Assembly: GCA_963838795.1 (NCBI GenBank)
Contig: CAWISL010000010.1
Location: forward strand, 372,001 to 436,000
Length of the DNA stretch: 64,000 nt
DNA from: JAIBJN01 sp963838795
Lineage (GTDB): Bacteria; Actinomycetota; Thermoleophilia; Gaiellales; Gaiellaceae
Direction of reading: 5' to 3'
This document shows positions 26,135 through 33,942 of this stretch, piece by piece. The notes under the pieces are model-generated. The model saw only the letters and a list, made by a program, of their open reading frames with translations, did not search any database and was not told the DNA's origin. Position 1 is the stretch's first letter. The number at the start of each line of letters is the position of its first letter. The position numbers were made by a program, and so were the translations under genes.

Positions 26135-26318
26135 AACCACGGAAAGGGGGTGGTCCGACTTTGATTTCCGACAGTACGGGCAGTGGAGGTAGTCGCAGGT
26201 AGGGGCGTGTCCCCAGGACCTACGGGGAATCGCCTAGCCAGCGTGGGGGACAACCCAGCGCCCCTGCTACTCCAGGCGATCTACCGAACGAGGGGCCCGA
26301 TTCGGGCCCCTCGTCTTT
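26135..26318 (+). ncRNA. Structured non-coding RNA of about 180 nt, class not identified
   Basis: No ORF. A promoter lies at 26101-26128 and a strong terminator at 26288-26318. The 5' end can form ACCAC/GTGGT (26136-26140, 26150-26154). The body can form a long irregular rod: 26188-26192 with 26281-26285, 26194-26196 with 26276-26278, 26200-26206 with 26260-26269 (bulged), and 26207-26214 with 26246-26254. A competing fold pairs 26199-26203 with 26219-26223 and 26229-26235 with 26274-26280. The bulged rod recalls 6S RNA, but I cannot confirm it. It lacks the signatures of tmRNA, SRP RNA and RNase P RNA that I looked for. Confidence 0.6.
26288..26318 (+). terminator. Intrinsic terminator of the small RNA
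   Basis: Perfect 12-bp stem 26288-26299 with 26303-26314, loop ATT, followed by CTTT. Its T-tail overlaps the stop codon of the convergent gene at 26317, so it may act in both directions. Confidence 0.85.
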
Positions 26319-26715
26319 ACCCGGGCAGGACGCGGTAGCGCGTGCGGCCGGCGAGGTGCCCGGTGTTGACGATGCGGATAAGCTCGTCGCGCGAGACGAT
26401 CTTGTCGATCGGGTCTTCGCCCCAGAGCAGCTCGAACGTGAGCTCGCCGTGGAGCTCGTCGAGGAGCCACGCGAACGTCTGCGCCAGCCGCTCGATCCCG
26501 ACCGGCGTCAGGGTCAGCGTGACCGAGTCCGGCGCGGCGCCCTCCTCGAGCAGGAGGTGGAGGCCGGCGAGCTCGAGCAGCCACGGGCCCTTGCGCCCGG
26601 CCTGCTGTGCCTCGATGGGCACCAAGCCTGGGACGGCTCGGCTCTCCTCGGCGATCCGATGCGCCTCGTCACCATCCAGCTGGTCGGCGGCCACGACGGC
26701 GTAGAGGGCGTCCAT
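26317..26715 (-). CDS. Hypothetical protein, about 132 residues
   Basis: No family recognised. Starts MDALYAVVAADQLDGDEAHR from ATG 26715; a GTG at 26724 would add three residues. Mixed alpha/beta composition, acidic, with HLLLEEGAAPDSVTLTLTPV and a final segment DPIDKIVSRDELIRIVNTG. No signal peptide, membrane helix or Cys/His metal motif. It lies between the small RNA terminator and a sugar-epimerase-like gene. Its codon use matches neighbours. Confidence 0.65.
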   Translation of the reverse strand: MDALYAVVAADQLDGDEAHRIAEESRAVPGLVPIEAQQAGRKGPWLLELAGLHLLLEEGAAPDSVTLTLTPVGIERLAQTFAWLLDELHGELTFELLWGEDPIDKIVSRDELIRIVNTGHLAGRTRYRVLPG

Positions 26716-26740
26716 GCCCGTCACAATAGAACGACTCGGC

Positions 26741-27625
26741 TTAGGTCGCGACCGCGCGCCGGACCTGCTCCTCGACCCCGATCGGCCGCACGCCGTAAGC
26801 CTCGATGGCCGGCTGCGGATCGCAGACGTTGTCGCCGAAGTCGAGCATCTCCACGGCCGAGCGGGCGCCGTGGAGCGGCGGCAGGATCTGTCCCACCGTC
26901 GCCCCCGCCTTCAGGAGCGCCGGAGGCATCGTGAACGCCAGTCGCCGCTTGCCGAGCAGCTTCCGGATGAGCGCGTGCAGGTCGGCCCAGGTGAGCCGGT
27001 CGGGGCCGCCGAGGTCGAACGTCCGGTTGGCCGCCTCGTCAGCCGATACGGCCGCGACGAAGAACGCTGCCACGTCGTCCACCCAGATCGGCTGCATGCG
27101 GTGACGGCCGAGAACAGGCGTCACCGGCGAGTAGCGGATGAGTCGGATCTGCTGGGCCAGGAGGCCGCCATCGCCTCCGAAGATGAAGCTCGGGCGGAAG
27201 ATCACGTGCTCGAGCCCCGAGTACTTCACGGCCTGCTCCTCCTCCCACTTGGCATGGTAGTAAGGCGCGATTTCCCGGCCCTCCTCGGTGCCGAGGGCGC
27301 TCATGAGCACGACTCTCTTGACGCCGGCGTTCTTCGCCGCGTCCACGAGGTCGCGGGTCCCCTGCGTCATCACGCGCTCGGTCGCCTCCGCGCTCGCGAA
27401 CGGCGGAAGGGCGACGAGATGGACGACCGTCTCGCAGCCTTCGACCGCCCGGCGCAGGCTCTCGGCGTCGGTCAGGTCCCCCGGAACCACCTCGCAGCCC
27501 CACGCCCGGAGCTGCTCCTGCTTCTCCGGCTTGCGGGCGAGAACACGCACGGGCAGCTCCGCCGCCCGGAGGGCGTGGACGACCTTCGTGCCGACGAAGC
27601 CGGTTCCCCCGGCGACCAGGATCAT
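26741..27625 (-). CDS. NAD(P)-binding epimerase-like protein (atypical SDR, NDUFA9-like)
   Basis: 294 residues. Dinucleotide motif GGTGFVG at residues 6-12, DLTDAESLRRAVEG, VVHLVAL and the later YYHAKWEEEQAVKYSGLEHV in place of the classic YxxxK. This atypical-SDR layout is shared by the complex I accessory protein NDUFA9 and many actinobacterial NAD(P)H-binding proteins. The stop region overlaps nothing downstream. Its start overlaps the end of the dcd gene as ATGA, so both are one transcript. Confidence 0.85.
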   Translation of the reverse strand: MILVAGGTGFVGTKVVHALRAAELPVRVLARKPEKQEQLRAWGCEVVPGDLTDAESLRRAVEGCETVVHLVALPPFASAEATERVMTQGTRDLVDAAKNAGVKRVVLMSALGTEEGREIAPYYHAKWEEEQAVKYSGLEHVIFRPSFIFGGDGGLLAQQIRLIRYSPVTPVLGRHRMQPIWVDDVAAFFVAAVSADEAANRTFDLGGPDRLTWADLHALIRKLLGKRRLAFTMPPALLKAGATVGQILPPLHGARSAVEMLDFGDNVCDPQPAIEAYGVRPIGVEEQVRRAVAT

Positions 27626-28191
27626 TCGGTGGCGAAATTCTTCCAGTAGCGGCTTGGCGTGGGCCCGGACTGCCCCTGGTACTTGGAGCCCAGGGCCCCG
27701 GATCCGTACGGCTGCTCCGCCGGCTCGGAGAGCTGCACGAACGAGAGCTGGCCGATCTTCATCCCGTAGTAGATCGTGATCGGGAGGTTGGCGACGTTCG
27801 ACAGCTCGAGCGTGACATGTCCGTCCCAGCCGGGGTCGATGAAGCCGGCAGTCGAGTGGATCAGGAGCCCGAGGCGCCCGAGCGAGCTCTTGCCCTCGAG
27901 GCGGGCGACGAGATCGTCGGGCAGCGTGATGCGCTCGAGCGTCGAACCGAGCACGAACTCACCGGGATGGAGGATGAACGCCTCGTCGGGCTCGATCTGG
28001 ACCAGCTCGGTCAGCTCCTCCATCTCCAGCTTCACGTCGATGAACGGGTAGCGCGAGTTGCGAAAGACCCGGAAGAGCTTGTCCACGCGGACGTCGACGC
28101 TCGAGGGCTGGAGCAGCTCCTCGGCGTACGGGTCGATGCCGATGCGCCCTTCCTCGAGAAGCCGCCGGATCGTACGGTCGGAGAGGACCAT
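27622..28191 (-). CDS. dcd: dCTP deaminase (possibly bifunctional dCTP deaminase/dUTPase)
   Basis: 189 residues, full length. MVLSDRTIRRLLEEGRI at the start, catalytic GKSSLGRLGLLIHSTAGFID containing the active-site Glu/Ser/Arg region, and LELSNVANLPITIYYGMKIG. It converts dCTP to dUTP for dTMP synthesis; M. tuberculosis and archaeal relatives of this length also hydrolyse dUTP. The exact activity cannot be decided by eye. ATG 28191 is clear. Confidence 0.92.
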   Translation of the reverse strand: MVLSDRTIRRLLEEGRIGIDPYAEELLQPSSVDVRVDKLFRVFRNSRYPFIDVKLEMEELTELVQIEPDEAFILHPGEFVLGSTLERITLPDDLVARLEGKSSLGRLGLLIHSTAGFIDPGWDGHVTLELSNVANLPITIYYGMKIGQLSFVQLSEPAEQPYGSGALGSKYQGQSGPTPSRYWKNFATE

Positions 28192-28205
28192 GCCTACCGC
28201 CAATC

Positions 28206-28211
28206 TATAAG
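28206..28211 (+). promoter_or_regulatory. Candidate -10 element (TATAAG)
   Basis: Hexamer 8 nt before the aminotransferase GTG at 28220 in a 28-bp gap between divergent genes. Fits a leaderless message. Confidence 0.4.
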
Positions 28212-28219
28212 CTCCTTCC

Positions 28220-29503
28220 GTGGCGACGACCCGGACAATCGAGCTAAAGACGGCCATTCCCGGCCCTCGCAGCGCCGAGATCCTCGCCCGGAAGGAGCGC
28301 GCCGTCGCGGAGCCCCTCTCCATCTACCTCCCGCTCGTCATCGCCGAGGGCAGGGGCGCCACGCTGACCGACGTCGACGGGAACACGTTCATCGACCTCG
28401 CCGGCGGCGTCGGCTGCATGAACGTCGGCCATTCGCACCCGCGCGTGGTGGAGGCGATCCGCGAGCAGGCGGAGCGCTTCACGCACACCGACTTCACGAT
28501 CATCCCGTACGAGAACTACGTCAGCCTCGCCGAGCGCCTGCTCGAGCTGGCGCCGATCTCCGGCGAGACCCGCGCAGGCTTCTTCAACTCCGGCGCCGAG
28601 GCAATCGAGAACTCGATCAAGTTCGCGCGGTCCTTCACGAAGCGGCCGGCGGTGATCGCCTTCGAAGGCGGCTTCCACGGGCGCACGCTGCTGGCGCTCA
28701 GCCTCACGTCGAAGACGCACCCCTACAAGGCGGGCCTCGGGCCGTTCGCTCCTGAGACCTACCGCGTGCCCTTCGACGATCTGGACGCCCTCTCCTACGC
28801 GTTCAAGACGCGTGTCGCGGCCGAGGACGTCGCGGCGATCGTCATCGAGCCGGTGCAGGGCGAAGGCGGCTTCGTCGTCCCCTCGCTCGAGTTCATGCAG
28901 GGCCTGAGGCGGATCTGCGACGAGCACGGCATCGTCCTCGTGGCCGACGAGGTGCAAACCGGCTTCTGCCGCACCGGCAAGACGTTCGCCGTCGAGCACT
29001 TCGGCATCGAGCCCGATCTGATCGCGGTCGCGAAGTCGATCGCCGCCGGCCTGCCGCTCTCGGGCGTGCTGGGGCGTGCCGAGATCATGGATGCGCCCGG
29101 AGACAGCGCCATCGGCGGCACCTACGTAGGGAATCCGGTTGCGATCGCCGCCGCCCACGCCGTGCTCGACGTGATCGCCGAGGAAGGGCTCAACGAGCGT
29201 GCCGAGGCGATCGGCGAGACGATCCGGGCCCGGATGGAGAGCTGGCGCAACCGCTTCGACGAGGTCGCGGACGTTCGCGGGCTCGGAGCGATGCTGGCGA
29301 TTGCCGTCGCCCGGCACGGGAGACCGGACGCGGAGCTCGCCACCGCGGTCGCCGAGGGCGCCGCGCGCCGGGGGCTCCTACTCCTCAAGGCGGGCATCGA
29401 CTCGCAGTGCATCCGCGTGCTCCTGCCGCTCGTGATCGAGGACGCCGAGCTCGCCGAGGCGCTCGACGTCTGGGAGGAAGCGCTCACGGAAGCACTCGGC
29501 TAA
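28220..29503 (+). CDS. gabT: Class III aminotransferase, probable 4-aminobutyrate transaminase
   Basis: 427 residues. PLP features: FFNSGAEAIENSIKFAR (phosphate-binding region), GFHGRTLLALSLT, VIEPVQGEGGFVVP, DEVQTGFCRTG, and the PLP lysine in AVAKSIAAGLPLSG. Best match from memory is GabT, which moves the amino group of GABA to 2-oxoglutarate. Ornithine or lysine transaminases of the same class are possible. No succinate-semialdehyde dehydrogenase is adjacent. Confidence 0.85.
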   Translation: MATTRTIELKTAIPGPRSAEILARKERAVAEPLSIYLPLVIAEGRGATLTDVDGNTFIDLAGGVGCMNVGHSHPRVVEAIREQAERFTHTDFTIIPYENYVSLAERLLELAPISGETRAGFFNSGAEAIENSIKFARSFTKRPAVIAFEGGFHGRTLLALSLTSKTHPYKAGLGPFAPETYRVPFDDLDALSYAFKTRVAAEDVAAIVIEPVQGEGGFVVPSLEFMQGLRRICDEHGIVLVADEVQTGFCRTGKTFAVEHFGIEPDLIAVAKSIAAGLPLSGVLGRAEIMDAPGDSAIGGTYVGNPVAIAAAHAVLDVIAEEGLNERAEAIGETIRARMESWRNRFDEVADVRGLGAMLAIAVARHGRPDAELATAVAEGAARRGLLLLKAGIDSQCIRVLLPLVIEDAELAEALDVWEEALTEALG

Positions 29504-29531
29504 CCGCCCGGGCTTCTGCGGCAGGAACACT

Positions 29532-31019
29532 ATGGCGGTGCGCGTCGGAGAGTTGATCGTCGGCCGATACGAGCTCGAGGAGCTCGTCGGCGAAGGAGGC
29601 ATGTCGAGCGTCTACGGGGCGCACGACACGGTCCTTGAGCGCAGGGTGGCGATCAAGGTCCTGCACGAGCACTACTCGCGTGACCCCGAGTACGTCGAGC
29701 GCTTCCGCCGCGAGGCTCGGGCGATCGCGCGCCTCGCGCACCCCAACGTTGTCACGGTCATCGACCGCGGCGAGTGGGAAGGTCGCCAGTTCATCGTCTT
29801 CGAGCACGTCGCCGGCGAGAACCTGAAGGCGGTGATCGTCCGCGAGGGGCCTCTGCCCGTGGAACGAGCGCTCGCGCTCGCGTGCCAGATCGCCCGAGCG
29901 CTCTCCTTCGCGCACGCACTGGGCATCGTCCACCGGGACGTGAAGCCGCACAACGTCCTTCTCGATGCCAGCGGCACCGCGAAGGTGACCGACTTCGGAA
30001 TCGCGCGCGCACTCGACTCCGACGACGCGCTGACCGCAACCGGGACCGTCCTCGGCACCGGCCAGTACCTCTCGCCGGAGCAGGCGAACGGCGAGCGCGG
30101 CGACGAGCGCTCCGACCAGTACTCGCTCGGCGTCGTCACGTACGAGCTGCTCACCGGCCGTGTGCCGTATTCGGGCGACAACCTCATGGCCGTGGCGATG
30201 CGCCACGTGCGCGACCCGGTGCCGAGCGTTCGCACCCTCCGCCCCGACGTGCCCGAGCGCGTGGACGCGGTTCTCACCAGGGCCATGGCGAAGCGGGCGG
30301 AGGATCGCTTCGGTTCGATGGACGCTCTGGCCGCGGCGCTCGAGTCGTGCCTCTCGGAGCTCGAGTCGAACAGCGCCGGGAGACCGGAGGAGGACACCGG
30401 GGTGATTCCGCCCGCGCGGCCGCCTGCTCCGGCAGCTCGCACGGAGGTGCTCGCCGCGGCGCCTCCGACCCAGGTAGCGCCACCTCGCCGGTCCGGCCTG
30501 AAGGTCGCAGCCCTTCTGCTCCTGGCGACCGTGATCCTCGTCGGCAACCTCCTGGTCCTCGAGATCGTCTTCGAGGACGGCCTTCCCTGGCTGGGAGGCG
30601 GCGACCCGACCCCCGTTCAGGTAAATGCCGTCGCCGACTTCGACCCCAAGGGCGACCTCACGGAGCACCCGGAGTCGGTCGCAGCGGCCACCGATCGCGA
30701 CCCGGCCACCTTCTGGACGACCGAGGAGTACCGGAGCTTCGACAAGGACGGCGTTGGCATCGTCCTCGACGCGGGGAGCCGCATTGCTCTCTCCAGCGTC
30801 GGGCTCGTGACCGACACGCCCGGTTTCACGGCGCAGATCCTGGCGAGCAACGAGCCGGACGTCGACTTCGTGGACGTCTCCGACGAGCACGAGATCGGGC
30901 GGCGCACGACGCTCGGCGTCGACACGCGGGGCAAGTCCTACCGGTACTACGTCGTCTGGATCACCGATCCGAACACTCGCGCCCACCTGAACGAGGTGCG
31001 TGCGTTCGTGAATCAGTAG
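29532..31019 (+). CDS. Membrane Ser/Thr protein kinase with discoidin-like extracellular domain
   Basis: 495 residues. Kinase domain (about 12-270) with glycine loop GEGGMSSVYGA, VAIKVL lysine, HRDVKPHNVLLD catalytic loop and DFGIA. A Pro/Ala linker and one membrane helix near residues 320-345 follow. The outside domain, NAVADFDPKGDLTEHPESVA to NTRAHLNEVRAFVNQ, has the F5/8-type C (discoidin) look with DRDPATFWTTEEY. Such domains bind carbohydrates or other envelope ligands, so it may be an envelope sensor. It ends in convergent overlap with ddl. Confidence 0.88.
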   Translation: MAVRVGELIVGRYELEELVGEGGMSSVYGAHDTVLERRVAIKVLHEHYSRDPEYVERFRREARAIARLAHPNVVTVIDRGEWEGRQFIVFEHVAGENLKAVIVREGPLPVERALALACQIARALSFAHALGIVHRDVKPHNVLLDASGTAKVTDFGIARALDSDDALTATGTVLGTGQYLSPEQANGERGDERSDQYSLGVVTYELLTGRVPYSGDNLMAVAMRHVRDPVPSVRTLRPDVPERVDAVLTRAMAKRAEDRFGSMDALAAALESCLSELESNSAGRPEEDTGVIPPARPPAPAARTEVLAAAPPTQVAPPRRSGLKVAALLLLATVILVGNLLVLEIVFEDGLPWLGGGDPTPVQVNAVADFDPKGDLTEHPESVAAATDRDPATFWTTEEYRSFDKDGVGIVLDAGSRIALSSVGLVTDTPGFTAQILASNEPDVDFVDVSDEHEIGRRTTLGVDTRGKSYRYYVVWITDPNTRAHLNEVRAFVNQ

Positions 31020-31939
31020 CGCAGCCGGCCGCGGCGCTCGTGCCGCTCGAGCGCCAGCTCCACGAGGCGGTCGAGCAGGTCCGGGTACGCGATCCCGCTC
31101 GCGGCGAAGAGCTTGGAGTACACGCTCGTCGACGTGAAGCCGGGGATCGTGTTGAGCTCGTTCACGACCACGTCGCCGCCCGGCCTGACGAAGAAGTCGA
31201 CGCGGGCCATGCCCTCGCAGTCGGAAGCGACGAACGCGGCGACCGCAAGCTCCTGGACTCGGGCGACCGACTCCGCGGCTACGCGCGGAGGGACAATCAG
31301 CTCCATTCCGCCCTCGGCGTACTTGGCTTCGTAGTCGTACCAGTCGCTCGCGAGCGGGACGATCTCGCCGGGCACCGATGCGATCGGGTCCTCGTTCCCG
31401 AGGACGCTGCACTCGACCTCGACGCCATCGAGGAACTCCTCGACGAGGATCTTCTCGTCGTGGGCGAACGCGAGCTCGACGGCGGCGGCGAGCTGCCCCG
31501 CCGACCTGACGACGCTGATGCCCACGCTGGAGCCGAGCCGAGCGGGCTTGACGACGCACGGGTAGCCGAACGGGTTCTCGCCGGGCTCGCCGGCCCGCAG
31601 CGCCACGCTCCGGGCGACGGGAATGCCCTTGTCCCGCATGACGGACTTGAAGAGATCCTTGTCCATGGCGAGGGCCGAGGCGGTGACGCCCGCGCCGACG
31701 TATGCGACCCCGGCAAGCTCGAGCAGCCCTTGCACGGCGCCGTCCTCCCCGAACGGCCCGTGGAGGACGGGGAAGACGACGTCGAGGCTCGCGGCCTCGC
31801 TCGCGTCGAGCAGCCAGGGGCCCTGACGCGGGACCTGGATCGCGACGACCTCGTAGCGGTCGGGATCGAGGCCGGCGATCACCGAGCGGGCGGACTCGAG
31901 GGAGACCCCGTGCTCGCTGGAGCGCCCCCCCTGCAGCAC
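31013..31939 (-). CDS. ddl: D-alanine--D-alanine ligase
   Basis: About 308 residues from the GTG at 31939. ATP-grasp enzyme with LQGGRSSEHGVSLES, the Ser/His pair near the N-terminus, HGPFGEDGAVQGLLEL, PCVVKPARLGSSVGISVV, DFFVRPGGDVVVNELNTIPG. It joins two D-Ala for peptidoglycan precursors. The codons just upstream (LRVAV) encode the conserved first beta strand, so translation probably starts further 5', at ATC 31960 or CTG 31951. Last gene of the kinase/cell-wall cluster, 30 bp after pknB, same frame. Confidence 0.92.
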   Translation of the reverse strand: MLQGGRSSEHGVSLESARSVIAGLDPDRYEVVAIQVPRQGPWLLDASEAASLDVVFPVLHGPFGEDGAVQGLLELAGVAYVGAGVTASALAMDKDLFKSVMRDKGIPVARSVALRAGEPGENPFGYPCVVKPARLGSSVGISVVRSAGQLAAAVELAFAHDEKILVEEFLDGVEVECSVLGNEDPIASVPGEIVPLASDWYDYEAKYAEGGMELIVPPRVAAESVARVQELAVAAFVASDCEGMARVDFFVRPGGDVVVNELNTIPGFTSTSVYSKLFAASGIAYPDLLDRLVELALERHERRGRLRY

Positions 31940-31969
31940 GGCTACGCGCAGCTTGGCGATCGGCTCTCC

Positions 31970-33925
31970 CTAGCAGGCGAGACGCCCGACGGCAATGGTC
32001 ACCGTCGAGCCGGAGCTCGCCTGCGAGCCGCCGCCGGGATTCTGGCTGAGGACGACGTTGTTCTGACTCGGGTCGGTCACCACCTGGCACACGGCGCTCG
32101 GCCGCAAGCCGGCGGCCCGGATGGTCGCCCTGGCGTCGGACTGCAACTCGCCGACCACGTTCGGGACGGTGACGAGCTGCGGCCCGGTCGAGATCGTGAT
32201 GGAGACGGTCGAGCCCTGGGCGGCCTCGGTGCCGGCAGAGGGGCTCTGGGACGAGACGAGGCCTTCGGACGTGTCGTCGCTCGGCGCCTCGGTCACCGCG
32301 ACCTCGAAGCCGGCGCCCTCGAGCTCGGCGCGCGCGCTCGACTCGGGCTGACCGAGAACGCTCGGAACCTCGACCTGGCGCACGCCCCTGGAGACGCGCA
32401 CCTCGACCTCGGTGCCCTCGTCGATCTGCTCGCCCGCCGCCGGGTCCTGCGCGGTCACCTGGCCGAGGGGCTTCTGCGAGAAGACGTCGACTCGGCGCGG
32501 CTCGAGGTTGACTTCGTTGAGGGCGTCGATCGCCTCCTCGTAGGTGAGCCCGACGAGCCGAGGTACCTCAACCTGTCGCGGCCCCGAGCCCACCGTGATC
32601 GTGACCGTGTTCCCTTTCGGGATCTGCGTGCCCTCCTTCGGGTTCTGCTCGAGGACGAAGCCCTCCTCCTCGTCTGTGCTCGGCTGCTCCTCGACCGTGG
32701 CCTCGAGGCCCGCGTCCTCGATCACCTGGATCGCCTGTTCCTCACGCAGTCCCTCCACGAGCGGAACGCCGACCGGCTCTCGCTCCTCGAGCTGCTCCTG
32801 GATCTGGTTGTAGGCCCACCACCCCGCAAGCGCCGCGGCGGCGATGAGGAGCGCGACCAGGAGCCAGGGCACCCAGCGCCGCCGTCGCTTCGGAGGCTCG
32901 TCGTACGGGCTCGCCGGCGGGTAGGTGGGCGGGCGTCTGGGCGTCTGCGGGGGTGGAGACGGCGCGACTACCCGCGTCGGGCTCTCGGACAGGAGCTCCG
33001 TGGCCTCGCCGACAGCCGCGCCAGCGAGGAGCGCCGTCGCCGCGGTCGACGTGGCGCGCGAGATCGGGAGGCCTGCCTCGAAGCGCTCGAGGTCCTCGAT
33101 GAACTCCTCTGCCGTCTGGTAGCGCTCGGCCGGGTCCTTGGCGAGCGCGCGGAGGACGATCTGGTCGAGCTCGGGCTCGATCTCGGGACGCAGCGACGAC
33201 GGGGGCGCGGGCAGGTCGTTCACGTGCTTCATGGCGATCTCGATTGCGGAGTCGCCCGTGAAGGGCACCTTCCCCGTCAGCATCTCGTAGAGAACGACCC
33301 CGGCCGAGTAGAGATCGGACGCGGCCGTCACCGGAGCACCCCGAGCCTGCTCCGGCGAGAGGTACTGCGCCGTGCCCATGATCGAGCCGGCCTCGGTCAT
33401 CTGGGACGCGCCGAGGCGCGCGATCCCGAAATCGGTCATCTTCAGCCGCGGCTCGTTCGCCTTCACCTGCTGGTCGGCCGACACGAGCACGTTGTGCGGC
33501 TTGACGTCGCGGTGGATGATCCCGTGCCGGTGGGCGAAGCGGAGCGCCTCGAGCAGCTGCTTCTCGTATGCGATCGCCGTCTCGACCGGGAGCGCGCCCC
33601 GCGTCATGATCAGCTCCTTGAGGCTGCGGCCCTCGATCACCTCCATGGCGATGTAGTAGGTGCCCTCGGCCTCGCCGCGGTCGTAGATGGAGACGATGTT
33701 GGGGTGGGAGAGGCCGGCAGCCGACTTCGCCTCACGCCGGAAGCGTTCGATGAAGAGGTCGTCGCCCGCATAGCGCTCGTTCAGGATCTTGATGGCGACG
33801 CGGCGGCCGAGCTCCTCGTCCTCCGAGAGATAGACGTTCGCCATGCCCCCGGAGCCGAGCTTCCTCAGGATCCGATAGCGGCCGTCGAAGAGTGTGTTGA
33901 TGAGGGAGTCGGAAGCGCCGGCCAT
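31970..33925 (-). CDS. pknB: Ser/Thr protein kinase PknB with four PASTA domains
   Basis: 651 residues. Kinase domain (about 15-275): GSGGMANVYLS, VAIKIL, HRDVKPHNVLVS, DFGIARLG, and activation loop TEAGSIMGTAQYLSPEQ. A Pro-rich linker, one membrane helix (PWLLVALLIAAAALAGWWAY) and four PASTA repeats each starting with V(E/T)VP or similar follow; the last ends VGRLAC. PASTA domains bind muropeptides/lipid II and tie kinase activity to wall growth. Position after pbpA and rodA matches the actinobacterial cluster. Confidence 0.96.
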   Translation of the reverse strand: MAGASDSLINTLFDGRYRILRKLGSGGMANVYLSEDEELGRRVAIKILNERYAGDDLFIERFRREAKSAAGLSHPNIVSIYDRGEAEGTYYIAMEVIEGRSLKELIMTRGALPVETAIAYEKQLLEALRFAHRHGIIHRDVKPHNVLVSADQQVKANEPRLKMTDFGIARLGASQMTEAGSIMGTAQYLSPEQARGAPVTAASDLYSAGVVLYEMLTGKVPFTGDSAIEIAMKHVNDLPAPPSSLRPEIEPELDQIVLRALAKDPAERYQTAEEFIEDLERFEAGLPISRATSTAATALLAGAAVGEATELLSESPTRVVAPSPPPQTPRRPPTYPPASPYDEPPKRRRRWVPWLLVALLIAAAALAGWWAYNQIQEQLEEREPVGVPLVEGLREEQAIQVIEDAGLEATVEEQPSTDEEEGFVLEQNPKEGTQIPKGNTVTITVGSGPRQVEVPRLVGLTYEEAIDALNEVNLEPRRVDVFSQKPLGQVTAQDPAAGEQIDEGTEVEVRVSRGVRQVEVPSVLGQPESSARAELEGAGFEVAVTEAPSDDTSEGLVSSQSPSAGTEAAQGSTVSITISTGPQLVTVPNVVGELQSDARATIRAAGLRPSAVCQVVTDPSQNNVVLSQNPGGGSQASSGSTVTIAVGRLAC

Positions 33926-33942
33926 GGCGGAATCTCTAGAGG

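Noticed and set aside
26135..26318. tmRNA, SRP RNA or RNase P RNA
   Set aside because: No tag-peptide frame or tRNA-like end, no SRP GGAA/AGCAG loop pair, and it is too short for RNase P RNA, with none of its core sequences.
29484..32090. 868-codon minus-strand frame covering the discoidin kinase
   Set aside because: Shadow of the plus-strand kinase; lacks any domain.
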